This document shows, piece by piece, positions 1 to 10,520 of a stretch of 64,000 bases of DNA. Source of the stretch: Adiantum capillus-veneris (taxonomy: Eukaryota; Streptophyta; Polypodiopsida; Polypodiales; Pteridaceae); NCBI GenBank assembly GCA_014529385.2, contig CM043950.1, positions 66,978,935 through 67,042,934 of the forward strand. Reading direction: 5' to 3'. The notes below the pieces were generated by a model. The model searched no databases and was not told where the DNA came from. It saw only the letters and a program-made list of their open reading frames with translations. Made by a program: the position numbers and the translations under genes. How positions within the stretch are numbered: the first letter of the stretch is position 1; the number at the start of each line of letters is the position of its first letter.

Positions 1-1275
1 ACTTACTCACAAAGTATAGTGATGTGTTCTCAAGTGATTTACCACTGGGTTTACCTCTACACGTGATGTGCAGCATGGCATAGATGTCTTGCCAGGCACT
101 AAACCGGTGACTAAACCACCTTATCGTATGAGTGCTAAAGAATCCAAGGAGGTTGAGAGTCAGTTGACTGAATACCTCGCGCGTGGTTTCATTAGACCTA
201 GCACTTCACCTTGGGCATCACCAATTCTATTGGTAAAAAAGAAAGATGGTACTATGCGCATGTGCGTAGATTATCGCTGATTAAACGCTATAACCATCAA
301 GGACAAGTATCCTTTGCCAAGAGAAAATGAGTTGTTTGATCAACTTCATGGGGCAAGATACTATACAAAGATAGATATTTGTTCAAGATACCACTAGGTG
401 TGTATCCTTTTACAAGATATCTCCAAAACTGCCTTCAGAACATGGTTCGGGCATTTTGAATTTTTGGTAATGCCTTTTGGTCTAATTAATGCTCCAACTA
501 CATCTATGACACTCGTGGATAGTGTCTTACGTCCCTATCTTGGAAAATTTGTTGTGGTTTTCCTTGATGACATTTTCATTTACAATAAGACTGAAGATGA
601 ACACATAGAACACTTATGATTAGTGTTCGAACAGCTATGAGCTAACGCTGTATGCTAAGCAAAGCAAGTGCGATTTCTTTAAAATAGAGATACATTACCT
701 CGGTCATGTGATCTCTTATTCTATCATCAAGATGGACACTGACAAGGTCGCTGCCATTCTTTGATGGCCACATCCCAACACGGTTGAGGAGCTTCAAATA
801 TTTTTAGGCATGGCTGGATTTTATTGACAGTATATCCATGACTATGCCAAAATCATTGTTCCTATGACGGATCAACTTAAAGCAAAAGGTAAGACCTTTT
901 CTTGGGAAGAAGCCCAAAAACGTAGTTTTGAATAGCTCAAGGTAGCTATAACCAATGCTCCCATCCTAGCAATCGTCGACCCACTTAAGCCGTTTGTGGT
1001 AGAGAGTGATGCTAGATAAAGCCATTGGTGCGGTACTTCTCCATGAGGGAAGACCTATAGCTTTGAAAGTAAAAATTTAGATAGAGCTCAACAAAATTAT
1101 TTTGTTTATGAGCGAGAGCTCTATGCCATATTCACACTTTACGAAAGTGGCGACACTATTTATATGGTACCGAGTTTGAAATAGTTTTTGACCATGAGAG
1201 TATCAAATGGTTTACTACTCAAACAGACTTGAAAGACCATAAAGCTAGATGGGCAGAAATCCTTCAAGATTATGA
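1..1275 (+). pseudogene. Ty3/gypsy chromovirus pol remnant: RT and RNase H
   Basis: This is the middle of a retrotransposon polyprotein that enters from the left edge. Reverse-transcriptase landmarks read in order: [22 protein letters not shown], the MPFGLINAP box near 465-495, and the catalytic FLDD at 560-571 (the YxDD position). RNase H-like sequence follows (FVVESDAR near 990, then YERELYAI near 1110). A TGA at 278-280 interrupts the conserved DYR-x-LN motif. Several frame changes and further stops (for example TGA inside FY-x-QYIHDYAK near 825) show it is dead. Its C-terminal neighbours (integrase, chromodomain) put it in the chromovirus branch. The gag and protease lie outside the window. 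Family assignment is firm; exact domain edges are approximate. Confidence 0.9.
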
Positions 1276-2329
1276 TTGTAAGCTACGATATCACAAGGGA
1301 CGATCCAAGTGCTGGTCATCCAGGTATCCGTAAGACGTATGCATTAGTTCGATGTAAATTTTATTGTCCGGGCTTACATCATGATGTTCAAGAGTACATA
1401 CTAAATTGCCAACAGTGCCAAGTTAATAAGGTAGATTGCCTCAAGGTAGGTGGCCTTTTACATCCTTTAGAGATTCCACAAGGTAAGTGGGAGAGTATGA
1501 TGTATCTCTATGGATTTTGTAGTAGGACTACCTACTACAAATCGTGGCCATGATGCCATTTGGGTAATTGTAGACCGTCTCACAAAGATGGGTCGATTCA
1601 TTCCCGCTAAGACTACGGTTAAGACACCGAAATTAGCACATCTATTTGTAGAGCATATATATAAAATCTATGATCTTCCAGCTAGTATCATTAGTGATAG
1701 AGATCGAAAGTTTGATAATCACTTCTGGAGAGCTATGTTCCAAAAGTTGGAAAACTTAATCTAAGTACGGCTGATCATCCAAAAACAGATGGTCAAACAA
1801 AAAGAGTTATAATCAAGTGCTAGAGGATATGCTACGAGCGTACGTTAGCAAGAAGCAAACCAATTGGGAAGACTACTTACCTATATTGGAATTTTCTTAT
1901 AATAGTTCAAAGCATGTGATTACAGGGTTTAGTCTATTTATGCTTTTGTATGGATTTCAACCTAGATCACCCATTACGGTGGGGTTGTCTAAGGAGAAGA
2001 TACAACAAGCGAAGGATTTTCTCCAAGACCATTTTGACATGCTTCGAGTTGCTCGACAGAATGTTGAGCAAGCTCAAGATCGATATAAGAAGTACACAGA
2101 TGAGCATTGTCGTCTTGCTACTTTCAAAGAAGGAGACAAGGTTTTCCTTAAAGTTCCGGAGCATTCAGAAAGTCTGAACATGGGAAATGTTGCTAAAATT
2201 TCACCATGCTATTGTGGACCATTTACCATTCTCAAACGTATAGGTCAAGTGGCCTATAAGTTAGCTCTTCCAGAGCACTCACGAGTTCATCCTGTTTTTC
2301 ATGTTAGCCGTTTACGAAAACAGCTATGA
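1276..2329 (+). pseudogene. Ty3/gypsy chromovirus integrase remnant
   Basis: Integrase would insert the cDNA copy into the nuclear genome. The N-terminal HHCC zinc module is visible (HPGIRKTY then CQQCQ, 1310-1425). The core begins DFVVGLPTT with the first catalytic Asp, and the second Asp is in IISDRDRKF near 1690-1715. The third position, normally Glu in the DGQTER context, reads Lys (DGQTK, about 1786-1802). A GPY/F-type end follows (CGPFTILKRIG, HPVFHVSRL near 2215-2310). At least two frame changes split the region (near 1550 and 1765). A degenerate copy, not a working enzyme. Confidence 0.88.
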
Positions 2330-2356
2330 CAGAATGATAATGTCATTGACATAGGT

Positions 2357-2554
2357 GTGCTAGTTGACCTTATCGAGATGCCAAGCATTCCTCATGATCC
2401 CAAAAAGATTTTTGATTCTCATGAGCTTTGCACCAGACATCATGTTAGACGACAGGTGTTGGTTAAATGGCTAGATAGACTTGAAGAAGGTTCTACATGG
2501 GAGAATGTCTCTGCACTTAAGAAACGTTTTCCTACATTCATTTTCAAGGACTAA
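2357..2554 (+). pseudogene. Chromodomain tail of the chromovirus integrase
   Basis: Chromodomains at the integrase C terminus direct chromoviruses toward modified chromatin. The diagnostic core reads VLVKWLDRLEEGSTWEN, followed by ALKKRF near the end, matching the usual VKW...W-E pattern. The frame ends at a TAA at 2552-2554, fourteen bases before the polypurine tract, which is where pol normally ends. This stretch is separated from the integrase end by a stop and about 30 bases. Confidence 0.8.
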
Positions 2555-2567
2555 ATCGATTCTCCAA

Positions 2568-2585
2568 GGGGGGGGGGGGGGGGGG
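2568..2585 (+). other. Polypurine tract (18 consecutive G) of chromovirus 1
   Basis: An uninterrupted run of 18 G lies between the end of pol and a TG dinucleotide. Purine tracts here prime plus-strand DNA synthesis. Its length suggests expansion after insertion, or a sequencing or assembly artefact of the homopolymer. Confidence 0.7.
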
Positions 2586-2588
2586 TAA

Positions 2589-2735
2589 TGTAAGGACATG
2601 GGCCCTACGGGCAAGGCCACTGGCATGACCGGACAGTGTGTACGCTAGGGGGAGGCTATAAGATAGCACGATTGGGTGGAGACTAGCACATGCATAACCA
2701 CCACCCTTTCAATATGAATGTATAGGTGGATTATG
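2589..2735 (+). repeat. Probable start of the 3' LTR of chromovirus 1
   Basis: The sequence beginning TGTAAGGACATGGG directly follows the polypurine tract, as a 3' LTR should. The 5' partner is outside the window, so the right border cannot be set. The right limit given is only where different-looking sequence starts. Confidence 0.45.
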
Positions 2736-2743
2736 AACTTATC

Positions 2744-3080
2744 ATGGAAGCCAATGCTTGCTCTCAAAACATCAATACAGCTACTTCTAGTCGCCCATCG
2801 ACTAGTGGTGAAGTATCAAACAATGGAGATTCCAATAAAAGGAAGCACAAGGCCGTCGGTGGTAAGGTGTGAGGGCATGGGTAGAAATTTTTTGAGAACG
2901 TAAGATCATTTATAGATTGGTGTTGCAAATTATGTGGCAAAGAAAAATGAGGAGGTGCACCTTGTATTTGGGACACTTCCTTGGATCAAGGAATGGAACA
3001 ACTAATAGGTCTAATGGAGGCAAATGTAATGGTGTAGGTCATGAGAGTGCTACAAAATGCTTGAGAGAGTTGTTAGGAGG
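2744..3080 (+). pseudogene. Unidentified decayed reading frame
   Basis: From an ATG at 2744 a Ser/Thr/Asn-rich start followed by a basic KRKHK patch reads for 44 codons, then stops and frame changes appear. A C-x2-C pair (CCKLCGKEK, near 2925-2950) hints at a zinc-binding finger of the kind found in hAT or BED proteins, but the second half of a finger is not visible. I do not recognise the product; it may be noise. Confidence 0.2.
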
Positions 3081-3480
3081 TGGATGTATAGCATCTTTGC
3101 AAACCACAAGGGACAATCTATGTGGTTTAGTGTACTCCCCGTGCATGCAAGGTATATAGCTTGGCTATGCATGCAAATGTCTGTCACATCACACTTATCC
3201 AGCTTCCATCTTCCCTTGCGGATAGAGAAGTCAGACACACTTGGCCATGCTTCCTTGACCATCTATGTGGTGATGTCTTTGTTGATGTATTTCCATTGCT
3301 TGACATTTTTTGACGCCCACTCACTGGTCCTTGTGGCAACTCTTGCTTGGTCATTTAGGCCAATTGCATCTGCAAGTGCACACAATCGATCGTATGCTTT
3401 TTTAGATTTCTCATGCTCATCCGTACTTGGCACAAACACATTTACACTATCTCAATGTGTGATAGAACTTAAGTTTGCAT
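3050..3480 (-). pseudogene. Unidentified decayed frame, minus strand
   Basis: Reading right to left, one frame runs from about 3430 to 3050 with a single early TAG near 3262. It includes a hydrophilic stretch (SKKAYDRLCALADAIGLN, then EWASKNVKQWKYINKD) followed by KEAWPSVSDFS. Composition looks protein-like. I know of no family match and nothing places its function. It lies in the same orientation as the kinase-like fragment to its right, so both may come from one element or captured gene. Confidence 0.3.
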
Positions 3481-3530
3481 CATAGATACAATTCCAAATC
3501 CAGTGGTGGTACACCTTAAGTTATCGAAAC

Positions 3531-3886
3531 ACACCAATTCTGTATTAATCACTTTGCACCATGAGTCCATCATTCCAAAAAGACTTTACTTGCGAATAGA
3601 GTGTCCAAATTTCAACAAAACCTATAACAACACACCACATTCTGCATTGATCGCTTTGCACCATGACTCCATTATTACAAGAAGAATTTACTTGCAAATA
3701 GATGTCTAGATTTCAATAGAAAATATCACAATACACCACATTCTGTCTTAATCACTTTGCTCCATCATTATAAAAAGACTTTACTTTAGAATGTAGATTC
3801 TAAAATTCAACAAAAAATATCATGACAAACCACATTGTGTATTGATTGCTTTGCACCATGACTCCATCATTATAAAAAGCTACAAT
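3531..3886. repeat. ~101-bp tandem repeat, about 3.6 copies
   Basis: Copies begin at 3531, 3632, 3733 and 3827, each opening with a variant of ACACCACATTCTGTATTGAT and containing CTTTGCACCATGACTCCATC. The first two units are 101 bp, the third about 94 bp, and the fourth is partial. Divergence between units shows the array is old. Confidence 0.85.
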
Positions 3887-3980
3887 TTAATTAAATGGTC
3901 CATGAATATACAAAAACCTCCATTTACATTTGTCAAATAATTTGAAAAAGACCATTGTTTACAAAAGTGACCAAAGTAAA

Positions 3981-4500
3981 CTAAAATCTAGGCAGCATCA
4001 TCTCACTAAGCGGGCGCAAACACGCCTCTGAGTTGAGCTCTAAAATATCTAAATGATCACTCATATTCTGCAATGTCTTTCTCTGCCTAAGTGGTTGTTG
4101 TAAGTAGTTTTTCCGCATTATAGAGGCAATCATGCCACAATCAGCTTGCTTTCGCTTTTTCCATGGCACATTGTAATACTCTGAAAAATATTTGCACCAA
4201 TCACATAGTTGCTCAACGCAAGAAGCAATTGCATAGGTGTCAGTGGATTTCAAATACGAACAAGCGTATTTTCGGTTATAAAGCTCGGAGACCCTCCAAG
4301 GACGTAGGGCATGCTCTGTGGGGTCTTTGATGTTGGTCGCTCACTTCTCAATGCCCACACGGGGTACACCCTCGTTAGTGAAGTCAGTCATGATGCTCCA
4401 TGGGTGCAAGTCACATTGTATAATTCCTTTGGTGTGTGCATGTGCCATGGTCTTCACCAGAGTATCCATAAAAGAAGGCACCCAATTGAGCATATACTGG
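3981..4500 (-). pseudogene. Protein-kinase-like fragment (C-lobe)
   Basis: On the minus strand three landmarks of a kinase C-lobe appear in order. A catalytic-loop-like segment IIQCDLHPWSIM (an HxDLxPxN variant) is at about 4370-4410. A segment resembling the APE region, RPWRVSELYNRKYA, is near 4275-4310. Then comes KSTDTYAIAS, the usual D-x-Y-A-I/F helix-F region, just inside 4253. A frameshift lies between the first two, and no DFG-like metal-binding motif is intact. The N-lobe is not visible. The frame continues to 3981 with no recognised domain. It is probably a captured host kinase fragment or a decayed gene. Confidence 0.55.
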
Positions 4501-4558
4501 CACATCTCTAACTCTTGCTCTATGGCTGGAAGTCTATGATCTCTTCTTTTTGAGCCGC

Positions 4559-4782
4559 TGATAGACCGCTTTCGACGTGTACAAAGTAGCGTGTATCTGC
4601 ATGGTCATATGTATAAAAAGATGTAAATACATGCATTTGGGAACTTTGCAAAGTGGTTTCAAGTTTTAAAAAAGATGCAACATGTACACATTGTGAATAG
4701 TCAGGTTCGCGTGCCATCAGTCAGACACATGTACATGCTTGGATAGGGTATTGGGGCCTTGAAAATGGTTTTTGGTGGCCTC
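4559..4782 (+). repeat. Repeat A copy 1; candidate 5' LTR portion of Tat-like element 1
   Basis: A 224-bp stretch starting TGATAGACCGCTTTC is repeated in direct orientation at 13693-13912 with good similarity. The two copies flank the Tat-like gag-pol at 5880-13678, the position expected for LTRs. The copies part company after the shared GTGGCCTC. No polypurine tract or target duplication is visible at the right copy, so LTR status is inference. Confidence 0.55.
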
Positions 4783-4973
4783 TTTTGGATCTAGAGAATG
4801 TGTTTGATATTTATAGAATGTAAATAATGCAAGCAATAATTGCGAGCACTCTCATCCCACCCGAGAAGTTTATCACATGTAGTAACTGTCTATTTACGGT
4901 GCCTGATGTGCGGTGATGCGTGCACCGCCCTAGAAGTGGTAAAAAATGGAATGTGGGGATGTGGTAGTGATTT

Positions 4974-4987
4974 TGGTATCAAGAATC
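4974..4987 (+). promoter_or_regulatory. Candidate primer binding site of Tat-like element 1
   Basis: TGGTATCAAGAATC resembles the tRNA-Met-type primer site TGGTATCAGAGC seen at 15027 in this window, with changes at the 3' side. It would put the 5' LTR end near 4972, giving a LTR of about 410 bp if repeat A marks its start. Confidence 0.35.
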
Positions 4988-5879
4988 AATCATGCAAAAT
5001 TTGGTGAATTTTGGAGTCTGTTTGGGGTTTTTCTCGCAAAAAGTGCCCGTCGAGGGTCAAAATTGGCCAAAGCTGGGCCAGAAGAGATCAAAAAATGGCC
5101 AAAAATGGTGTGAAAATGCTTCAAATTTCCACATCACTCACGGTGCCGTGAGTGTTCCAGATGAGGGAGAATTTTTGAAGACAATTCTTGACACTTTCAC
5201 CTCTCTATGTGTGGGAGAAAGCAGGGTTTCTACAGGTGGTCTAGTGCAGTCCCGTCACGTTCACGTCCTGTTTTCGAGTGTGTGGAGGAGTGAATGGGAG
5301 ATTTCTCTCTTCAATTTTTCACTTGGGGGACTCTATGAAAGTTCTGTGGTTTCCATGGATGTGTGTGTGCGAGGAATTGAGGGAAGAAAGTGCGGCTTTC
5401 TGCAAGACTATATGACCCTGTATCGGTGCCATTAGGGTTGGCGCTACTCCAAAGAGTCCAACAAAGTGGAGTTTGGTGAAGGCTTTGCGATGGTTTGAGA
5501 GAGGAATTTTGTGGCTGGAGTTTTGGATGGTTTTCTTGTATATTTTGGTCACCATCAAGTGTGATTTCAAGTGTTGATAAACTCAACTCATCTTGTAGTG
5601 TCTGCGGGCAGGCAAGGGCTTGTAGGTCGAGGTGTTTGGATTTTGAATCGAGCTTGTGGGTAGAATTTTTAGGGAGCTCTTGAGTGATGGTGAGTTGTCT
5701 AGGTGTGCGAGTGTGGGCATGGAATCTTTTGCTCCATCATCCTTTGATGATCCCACTGGGGAGCGCAAATTTGTCGGTTGTGCACTAGGGTGAACTGGTT
5801 TTGTTATGAAGTTCGAGCTTCATTGAAGAAAAATGGTGGTTTGGTTGAGGTGCAAGAATTCAAATTTTGTGGAGTTACG
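4988..5879 (+). other. Untranslated leader of Tat-like element 1, no gene seen
   Basis: Between the candidate primer site and gag there is about 890 bp with open frames but no recognisable domain. A 147-codon frame at 4992-5435 looks like chance. A short inverted repeat (arms CACTCACGG and CCGTGAGTG) lies at 5135-5154. Confidence 0.4.
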
Positions 5880-6740
5880 CATGCAAGGGAGAAGTGACTT
5901 CAAAGGGATGGCGTATAGCTGGTCAGTGTTCACAGGGAAGGAGGATGTGAAGGACTAGATTGCGGACTTCGAGAGGCATACACCTGGTATGAATATTGTG
6001 AATGATGAAGCAAAGGTTCATGTATTTACTCTTGCACTCAAAGGAGAAGCTCGCGAGTGGTTTGAAGGTTTAGAGGTAGACAAAAAGAAAACATAGGAGC
6101 AGATGAAGCAAGAAATTTTTGACAGATTTGGAAAGAAGCTAACCACAATAGAAGCAATGACAAAAATGAGAGGAGCAAGATGTTCATGCTAACTTTAAAG
6201 AGTTTTTACAACACTTCAAAGGACTTTGGGTGCAATTAGAGGCGACATCCCAAGTACCTCCGTAGGATTTCTTTAAAGTTCATCAGTTTATGGATTGTCT
6301 CCATCTAAGTGTAAGGGAGAAGGTCGATGAAGAGGAGCCTGCTACATTTAAAAGAGTTGTGGAAATTGCCGAGGCCAAGAGCAAGAAGATAAAGAGAAGG
6401 TGGGAGCAAGGCATGACACATGCTGAGCTAGTTGTGGTGCAACCAATGGTCCTTGTGGCAGCAGATGATAGAGTGGAGCGAGTGGTTCAAGGTCCGGATC
6501 CCGTTATACAGACCGAATTTTGCATGATCTTACTGGTCAATTGAAAGAATTAAGGATTAACATAATGAATAGAAACCAAAGAGAAGAGCAGCCAGCTGGG
6601 AGAGGTAGGGGATGGAGGATACAAGGCAGATGCTACAATTGTGATGAAGTGGGTCACTACACCCCTAATTATCCTCAACTACCAAGAGAGGGGGGAGGGA
6701 TATACCCCTTATATGGACGTGGTTGAGGGAGAATAGAAGA
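5880..6740 (+). pseudogene. Tat-like element 1 gag (retrotransposon gag and zinc knuckle)
   Basis: Gag forms the cytoplasmic particle that packages element RNA. I place the start at ATG 5880, from where one frame reads the typical gag core, with FTGKEDVKD at about 5930 and FTLALKGEAREWFEG near 6020-6065. In-frame TAGs occur near 5958 and 6094 and there are later frame changes. A zinc knuckle is at 6631-6672 (CYNCDEVGHYTPNY), where the last Cys of C-x2-C-x4-H-x4-C has become Tyr. An Arg/Gly-rich stretch precedes it. The gene is decayed but clearly Ty3/gypsy. Confidence 0.8.
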
Positions 6741-6942
6741 AAATCATCAAGAGCTGGCACTATAAGCACCTCCGCCAAAACAACATTCACAATCGTTGCC
6801 TGCAAATGGAGAAGGTAGGGCAATTAACATCATTACCCTTGAGCATCAAGATATGGATGTTCTGGCGAAGAAGAGATCTAGGCATGATAGGGAGAAAGAG
6901 ACATAAGAAGAGAGGGAAACAAGAGTAAGAAAAGGAAAGGCT

Positions 6943-7605
6943 ATGGTAGAAGACAAACCAGAGAGTAGCAAGAGGCAACAAAGAAGGAAAATAGGGATAA
7001 AGGACTACCCCCTTGGCCAAGGTGTTGAAGACTATGATATTGTCAACGACATACGAAATCAAAAGGCAAATATATCTTTTGGTCAATCGGTGGATTTGAA
7101 TGCTAAATTGAGGAGGCAGTGGACCAAGTGTGTGAGTATGAAGCTTCCTTCTAAAAAGGAAAAGCATCAAAGCATGGTGTCCTTGAGGGTTGGTCACCCG
7201 GTGGATATGGTTCCAATAGTTGAAGCTATGTTGGGAAAGAAGATGGAAGTGTAAGCATATGTGGATGGTGGTGGCCAAGTGTGTGTTATGACCGAGTCTA
7301 TGATGAAGGAAGCAGGTGTCAAGATGTCAGTGAATGCTTTGATCCATATGAGGGTGGCCAACCACAAAAAGGCAAGGTTTCTTGGGATATCTGAAGATGT
7401 GAAGATAAAAGTCTTGGGGATTGAGTGCTTGGTTGATTGCTACGTGATGCAAGTGGGTGAGAATGCTTATCTGATCATTTTAGGGAGGCCATGGATTATA
7501 ACCCTTAGTGTTAAGCAATATTGGGGCATGGGCTTGATCACCATCCCCGACCAAGATAAAGGAAGGACCATTGTCTACAACATGAAGACGCATGAGAGTC
7601 ATACG
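6943..7605 (+). pseudogene. Tat-like element 1 aspartic protease region
   Basis: A single frame runs from a charged linker into a retropepsin-like domain. The active-site position reads YVDGGGQVCVM (7258-7290), where D-G-G stands for the usual D-S/T-G. The second landmark is LIILGRPWI near 7470-7500. A TAA at 7252-7254 cuts the frame just before the active site, and a TAG at 7606-7608 separates it from RT. The domain would mature Gag and Pol. DGG in place of D-S/T-G also occurs in the gag-protease element at 47.95 kb, so it may be a lineage feature and not only decay. Confidence 0.75.
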
Positions 7606-7614
7606 TAGCCCCTA

Positions 7615-8610
7615 TTGGAGATGCAAGATACAGATTCAACAGAAACTACGTTGTATGATAGTGATGCTTCTTCTACGTCATCAGAAGAAAGTGTAGAGGA
7701 AGGCTTGATGCAACTATGTCCTGATATTTTTGGGATAAGGGTCAAAAAGGAAGCATCCATGTATGATGTGAAGGTCAAGAAGGAGAAGGACAATACAAAA
7801 GAAATTGTAGAGCCTGCCAAAGTGAACGCAAGGAGCATGCTAGGAGAGGACTTGACAGAGAAAGAAAAGAAGGAGTATGAAGACATGTTCACGGAGTTTC
7901 CAAAGTTATTCACCACTGCATATACAGAGTTGCGAGGAGCTAAAGGGGTCGAGCATAGAATCAATCTAAAAGAAGGTGCCAAGCCAAAGATTCAAAAGCT
8001 TAGGAGGTTTGGGGTCATTCATGAGAAGGCACTTCGTGAAGAGGTGACGAAGCATTTGGAAGTAGATTTCATCTTTCAAGTGGAGGAGTCCGAATGGGTT
8101 TCTCCAGTTGTTATTGTGCCCAAGAAGAACAAAAGATTTAGGATATGTGTTGATTTAAAACCTTTGAATGCTGCCACAAAAAGGAATCATTATCCACTAC
8201 CCTTTCTAGATGAAATCCTCAATCAGGTTGCAGGTCATGAACGTTACTCAATCATGGATGGATTTTCTGGCTACTTCCAGATCTTGATAGTGATTGAAGA
8301 TTGATTGAAGATGACGACCTTCATTACTCCTTGGGGTTGTTTTGCCTACAAAAGAATGCCTTTTGGGATGGTTAATGCATATGTTACCTTCCAAGGATGG
8401 ATAAATAGAGTGTTTGGTCCCTACTTGGGTAAGTTCATTCGAGTTTTCATGGATGACAGTGTATGTTATAGCTCCAGGGTCACATATGTGGAGAAACTGA
8501 AGTTAAGTTTTGAAAGGCTTCAACAAGAGGGTGGGCAACTCAACCCAAAGAAGTGTAAGTTTTCTTATGCCAAAGTCCATTTGCTAGGACATGTGGTTTC
8601 CAAAATTTAA
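7615..8610 (+). pseudogene. Tat-like element 1 reverse transcriptase
   Basis: The frame is the same as the protease. An acidic linker (7615-7850) leads into RT. Motifs in order: SPVVIVPKKNKRFRICVDL (8100-8157), NHYPLPFLDEIL, YSIMDGFSGYFQI (8247-8285), MPFGMVNA (8358-8380) and catalytic FMDD at 8446-8457. In-frame stops lie at 8302-8304 (TGA) and 8608-8610 (TAA). All catalytic Asp residues are visible, so decay is by nonsense codons and not motif loss. Sequence upstream of gag and the following second RNase H place it in the Tat branch. Confidence 0.88.
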
Positions 8611-9205
8611 TAGAGGCCAACCTAGAGAAAGTTAAAGCTTTGTTGCTTATGGATCTGCCCAGCAACACAAAGGATTTGGCATCGTTTGTGCATAAGCTTA
8701 GATACCTGTCACATTTTTTCTGGATGCTATGTCAATATGTGTATCCTCTCTAGAAATTGTGTCAAAGAGTTCAACGGTTTGAATGGAATGAGGACATGCA
8801 ACAAGATTTTGATGGTATCAAGGAGGTATTATGTGCTCTACCAACAATGAGTCCTCTTGACTTGCAATCAATTTTGATGGTATCAAGGAGGTATTATATG
8901 CTCTACCAATAGTGAGTCCTCCTGACTTGCAATCAATTTTCTATGTATCTATTAGTGTGGGGTTAGTAGTGTTTGGGTCCGTGCTCTTACAAAAGTAGGG
9001 AAGGAACTTCAAGCCAGTCTATTTTGAGAGCAAGGTGAAGAATGTAAGCATGTTCTTCTACACAGAAATGGAACAGTGGGTATTTGGCTTGGTTCTTGCT
9101 TGTCGCATGTTTAAAACCTATCTGTTGCCCCAAAAGTTCTATGTGCTTACCACATCAAACCTGTTGCCGGATTTAGTACAACATTTAAAAGCCTAGAAAA
9201 CACAT
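8611..9205 (+). pseudogene. Decayed first RNase H / connection of Tat-like element 1
   Basis: After RT come a degenerate connection and RNase H: KLRYLSHFFWMLCQYV, then PLDLQSIFYVSISVG, then VKNVSMFFYTEMEQWVFGLV, then FKTYLLPQKFYVLTTSN. A 62-bp segment (ATTTTGATGGTATCAAGGAG...) is repeated in tandem at about 8807-8935. No catalytic set can be assembled with confidence. Confidence 0.6.
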
Positions 9206-9218
9206 CTTAAAGTGGACT

Positions 9219-9790
9219 TTGGAGCTTCAAGAGTATGAGTTTGAGTTTAAAGTGGATCATTATGTTAAAGCTCACCTGGTGGACATAGTGGTACACAAGG
9301 GAGGCGAGCTTCCATCTTACCCAAGGGGTGGAAAGGATGATCATGAAGAGGAAGTAGATATTACAAATACGTATACAATGATGGTTGATGGTGCATACAG
9401 GAAAGTTCTTCAAAAGGCAAGTGGTGGGGTAGTCACTAAGAAACCAAAAGACGACTTAATCTTTTCTAGAGCTTATGATCTTGATGAAGCTGAAAGTAAT
9501 AATGAGGCCGAGTATCTCACGCTTTTCCTTGGGTTGATATAGTGTGTTGAGTTTGGATTGAAGAGGGTCATTGCAAAAGGGGATGCATTGCTAGTCATGA
9601 ATCCGTTGCTTGGTTTGTGGAATGTTAAGAAAGACAATTTGAAGAAGTGGTTCTATGGCATCAAGAAGCCTTTGCATGTGTTTGAGAAAATACAGTTTAA
9701 GCACGTTCCTCGTGAGCAGAATAAAGAAGCTGATGAGTTGGCTAGGGACAAGTTGGATGCCTTGGTAGCTCCTTTAAAGGTCAAGGAAGC
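9219..9790 (+). pseudogene. Additional (archaeal-type) RNase H of Tat-like element 1
   Basis: A second RNase H lies between the first RNase H and integrase, the arrangement known for the Tat branch of plant Ty3/gypsy elements. The catalytic quartet is visible: Asp in TMMVDGAYR (about 9378-9400), Glu in ESNNEAEYLTL (9493-9520), Asp in GDALLVMN (9580-9603), and the terminal Asp in HVPREQNKEADELA (9703-9745). A single TAG at 9540-9542 breaks an otherwise continuous frame. Its survival in an otherwise broken element suggests it was under constraint until late. Confidence 0.8.
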
Positions 9791-10520
9791 TTTGTATGCA
9801 GGAAGGGAATCATTGCAAGATGTAGAAGTATTTCTTGGTAAAGAGCAATGTCCAGAGGGCATGTCAAAAGTTCGGCGTAAGAGAATAGTTGCAAAAACCA
9901 AGAAACTACACATTGGTAGGTGAGGATCTCATGCTTTATGGCAAGGATAACATTTTGAGAAAAGTGCCGTACAAAGAAGAAATAGGCTTGATTTTGGAGC
10001 ACTACCATGAAGAAATAGTTCATCAAGGCGAGGATCAGGTTGTCTTTCCTATTTTGAGAGCAGGTTATTGTTGGCCCTCTATGATGGGAGATGCTTATTT
10101 TTGGTGCAAGTCATGCAATGAATGTCAAGTGTTTGCAAATCAAAAGATTTTGGTTGAGCCTCAAAAAGCTCTAATATATTTTGATGCATTTGCAAAATGG
10201 AGAGTGGAAGTAAGAGCGGTAAAAGATATAACAGTAGGAAGATTGGCCTCTTTTTTGTATGAACAGGTGTGTTGTAGGTTTGGAGCTCCTATGGTTATCA
10301 TTTCTGATCGTGGACCAGGGTGTAGGGGAAAACTTGTTGCGGCTCTCATGGAGAAATTGAAAATTTAGGATAGGCATTCTTCTCCTCACTACCCACAATG
10401 CAATGGGTTGGTTGAAAACTGCAATGGTCAAATTATGAAAATGCTATCAAAGTATGCTAGAGAGCATCCTAAAGAGTGGAATTTGGACTTGGAAAAGTTT
10501 TTGTGGGCTTATAGAACTGT
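9791..10520 (+). pseudogene. Tat-like element 1 integrase, N-terminal part
   Basis: The HHCC zinc module reads HYHEEIVHQGED then CKSCNECQ (about 9995-10130). The core has DAFAKWRVEV (first Asp), IISDRGPG (second Asp near 10300) and NGLVENCNGQ (Glu near 10410). A TAG at 10366-10368 breaks the frame. The gene is cut at FLWAYRT by the insertion at 10521 and resumes at 13177. Confidence 0.82.

Noticed and set aside
3057-3485. 142-codon plus-strand frame
   Set aside because: Overlaps a minus-strand frame with better protein-like composition; no motif on the plus strand.
4992-5435. 147-codon open frame
   Set aside because: No domain, odd composition, lies in the leader between a candidate primer site and gag; most likely chance.
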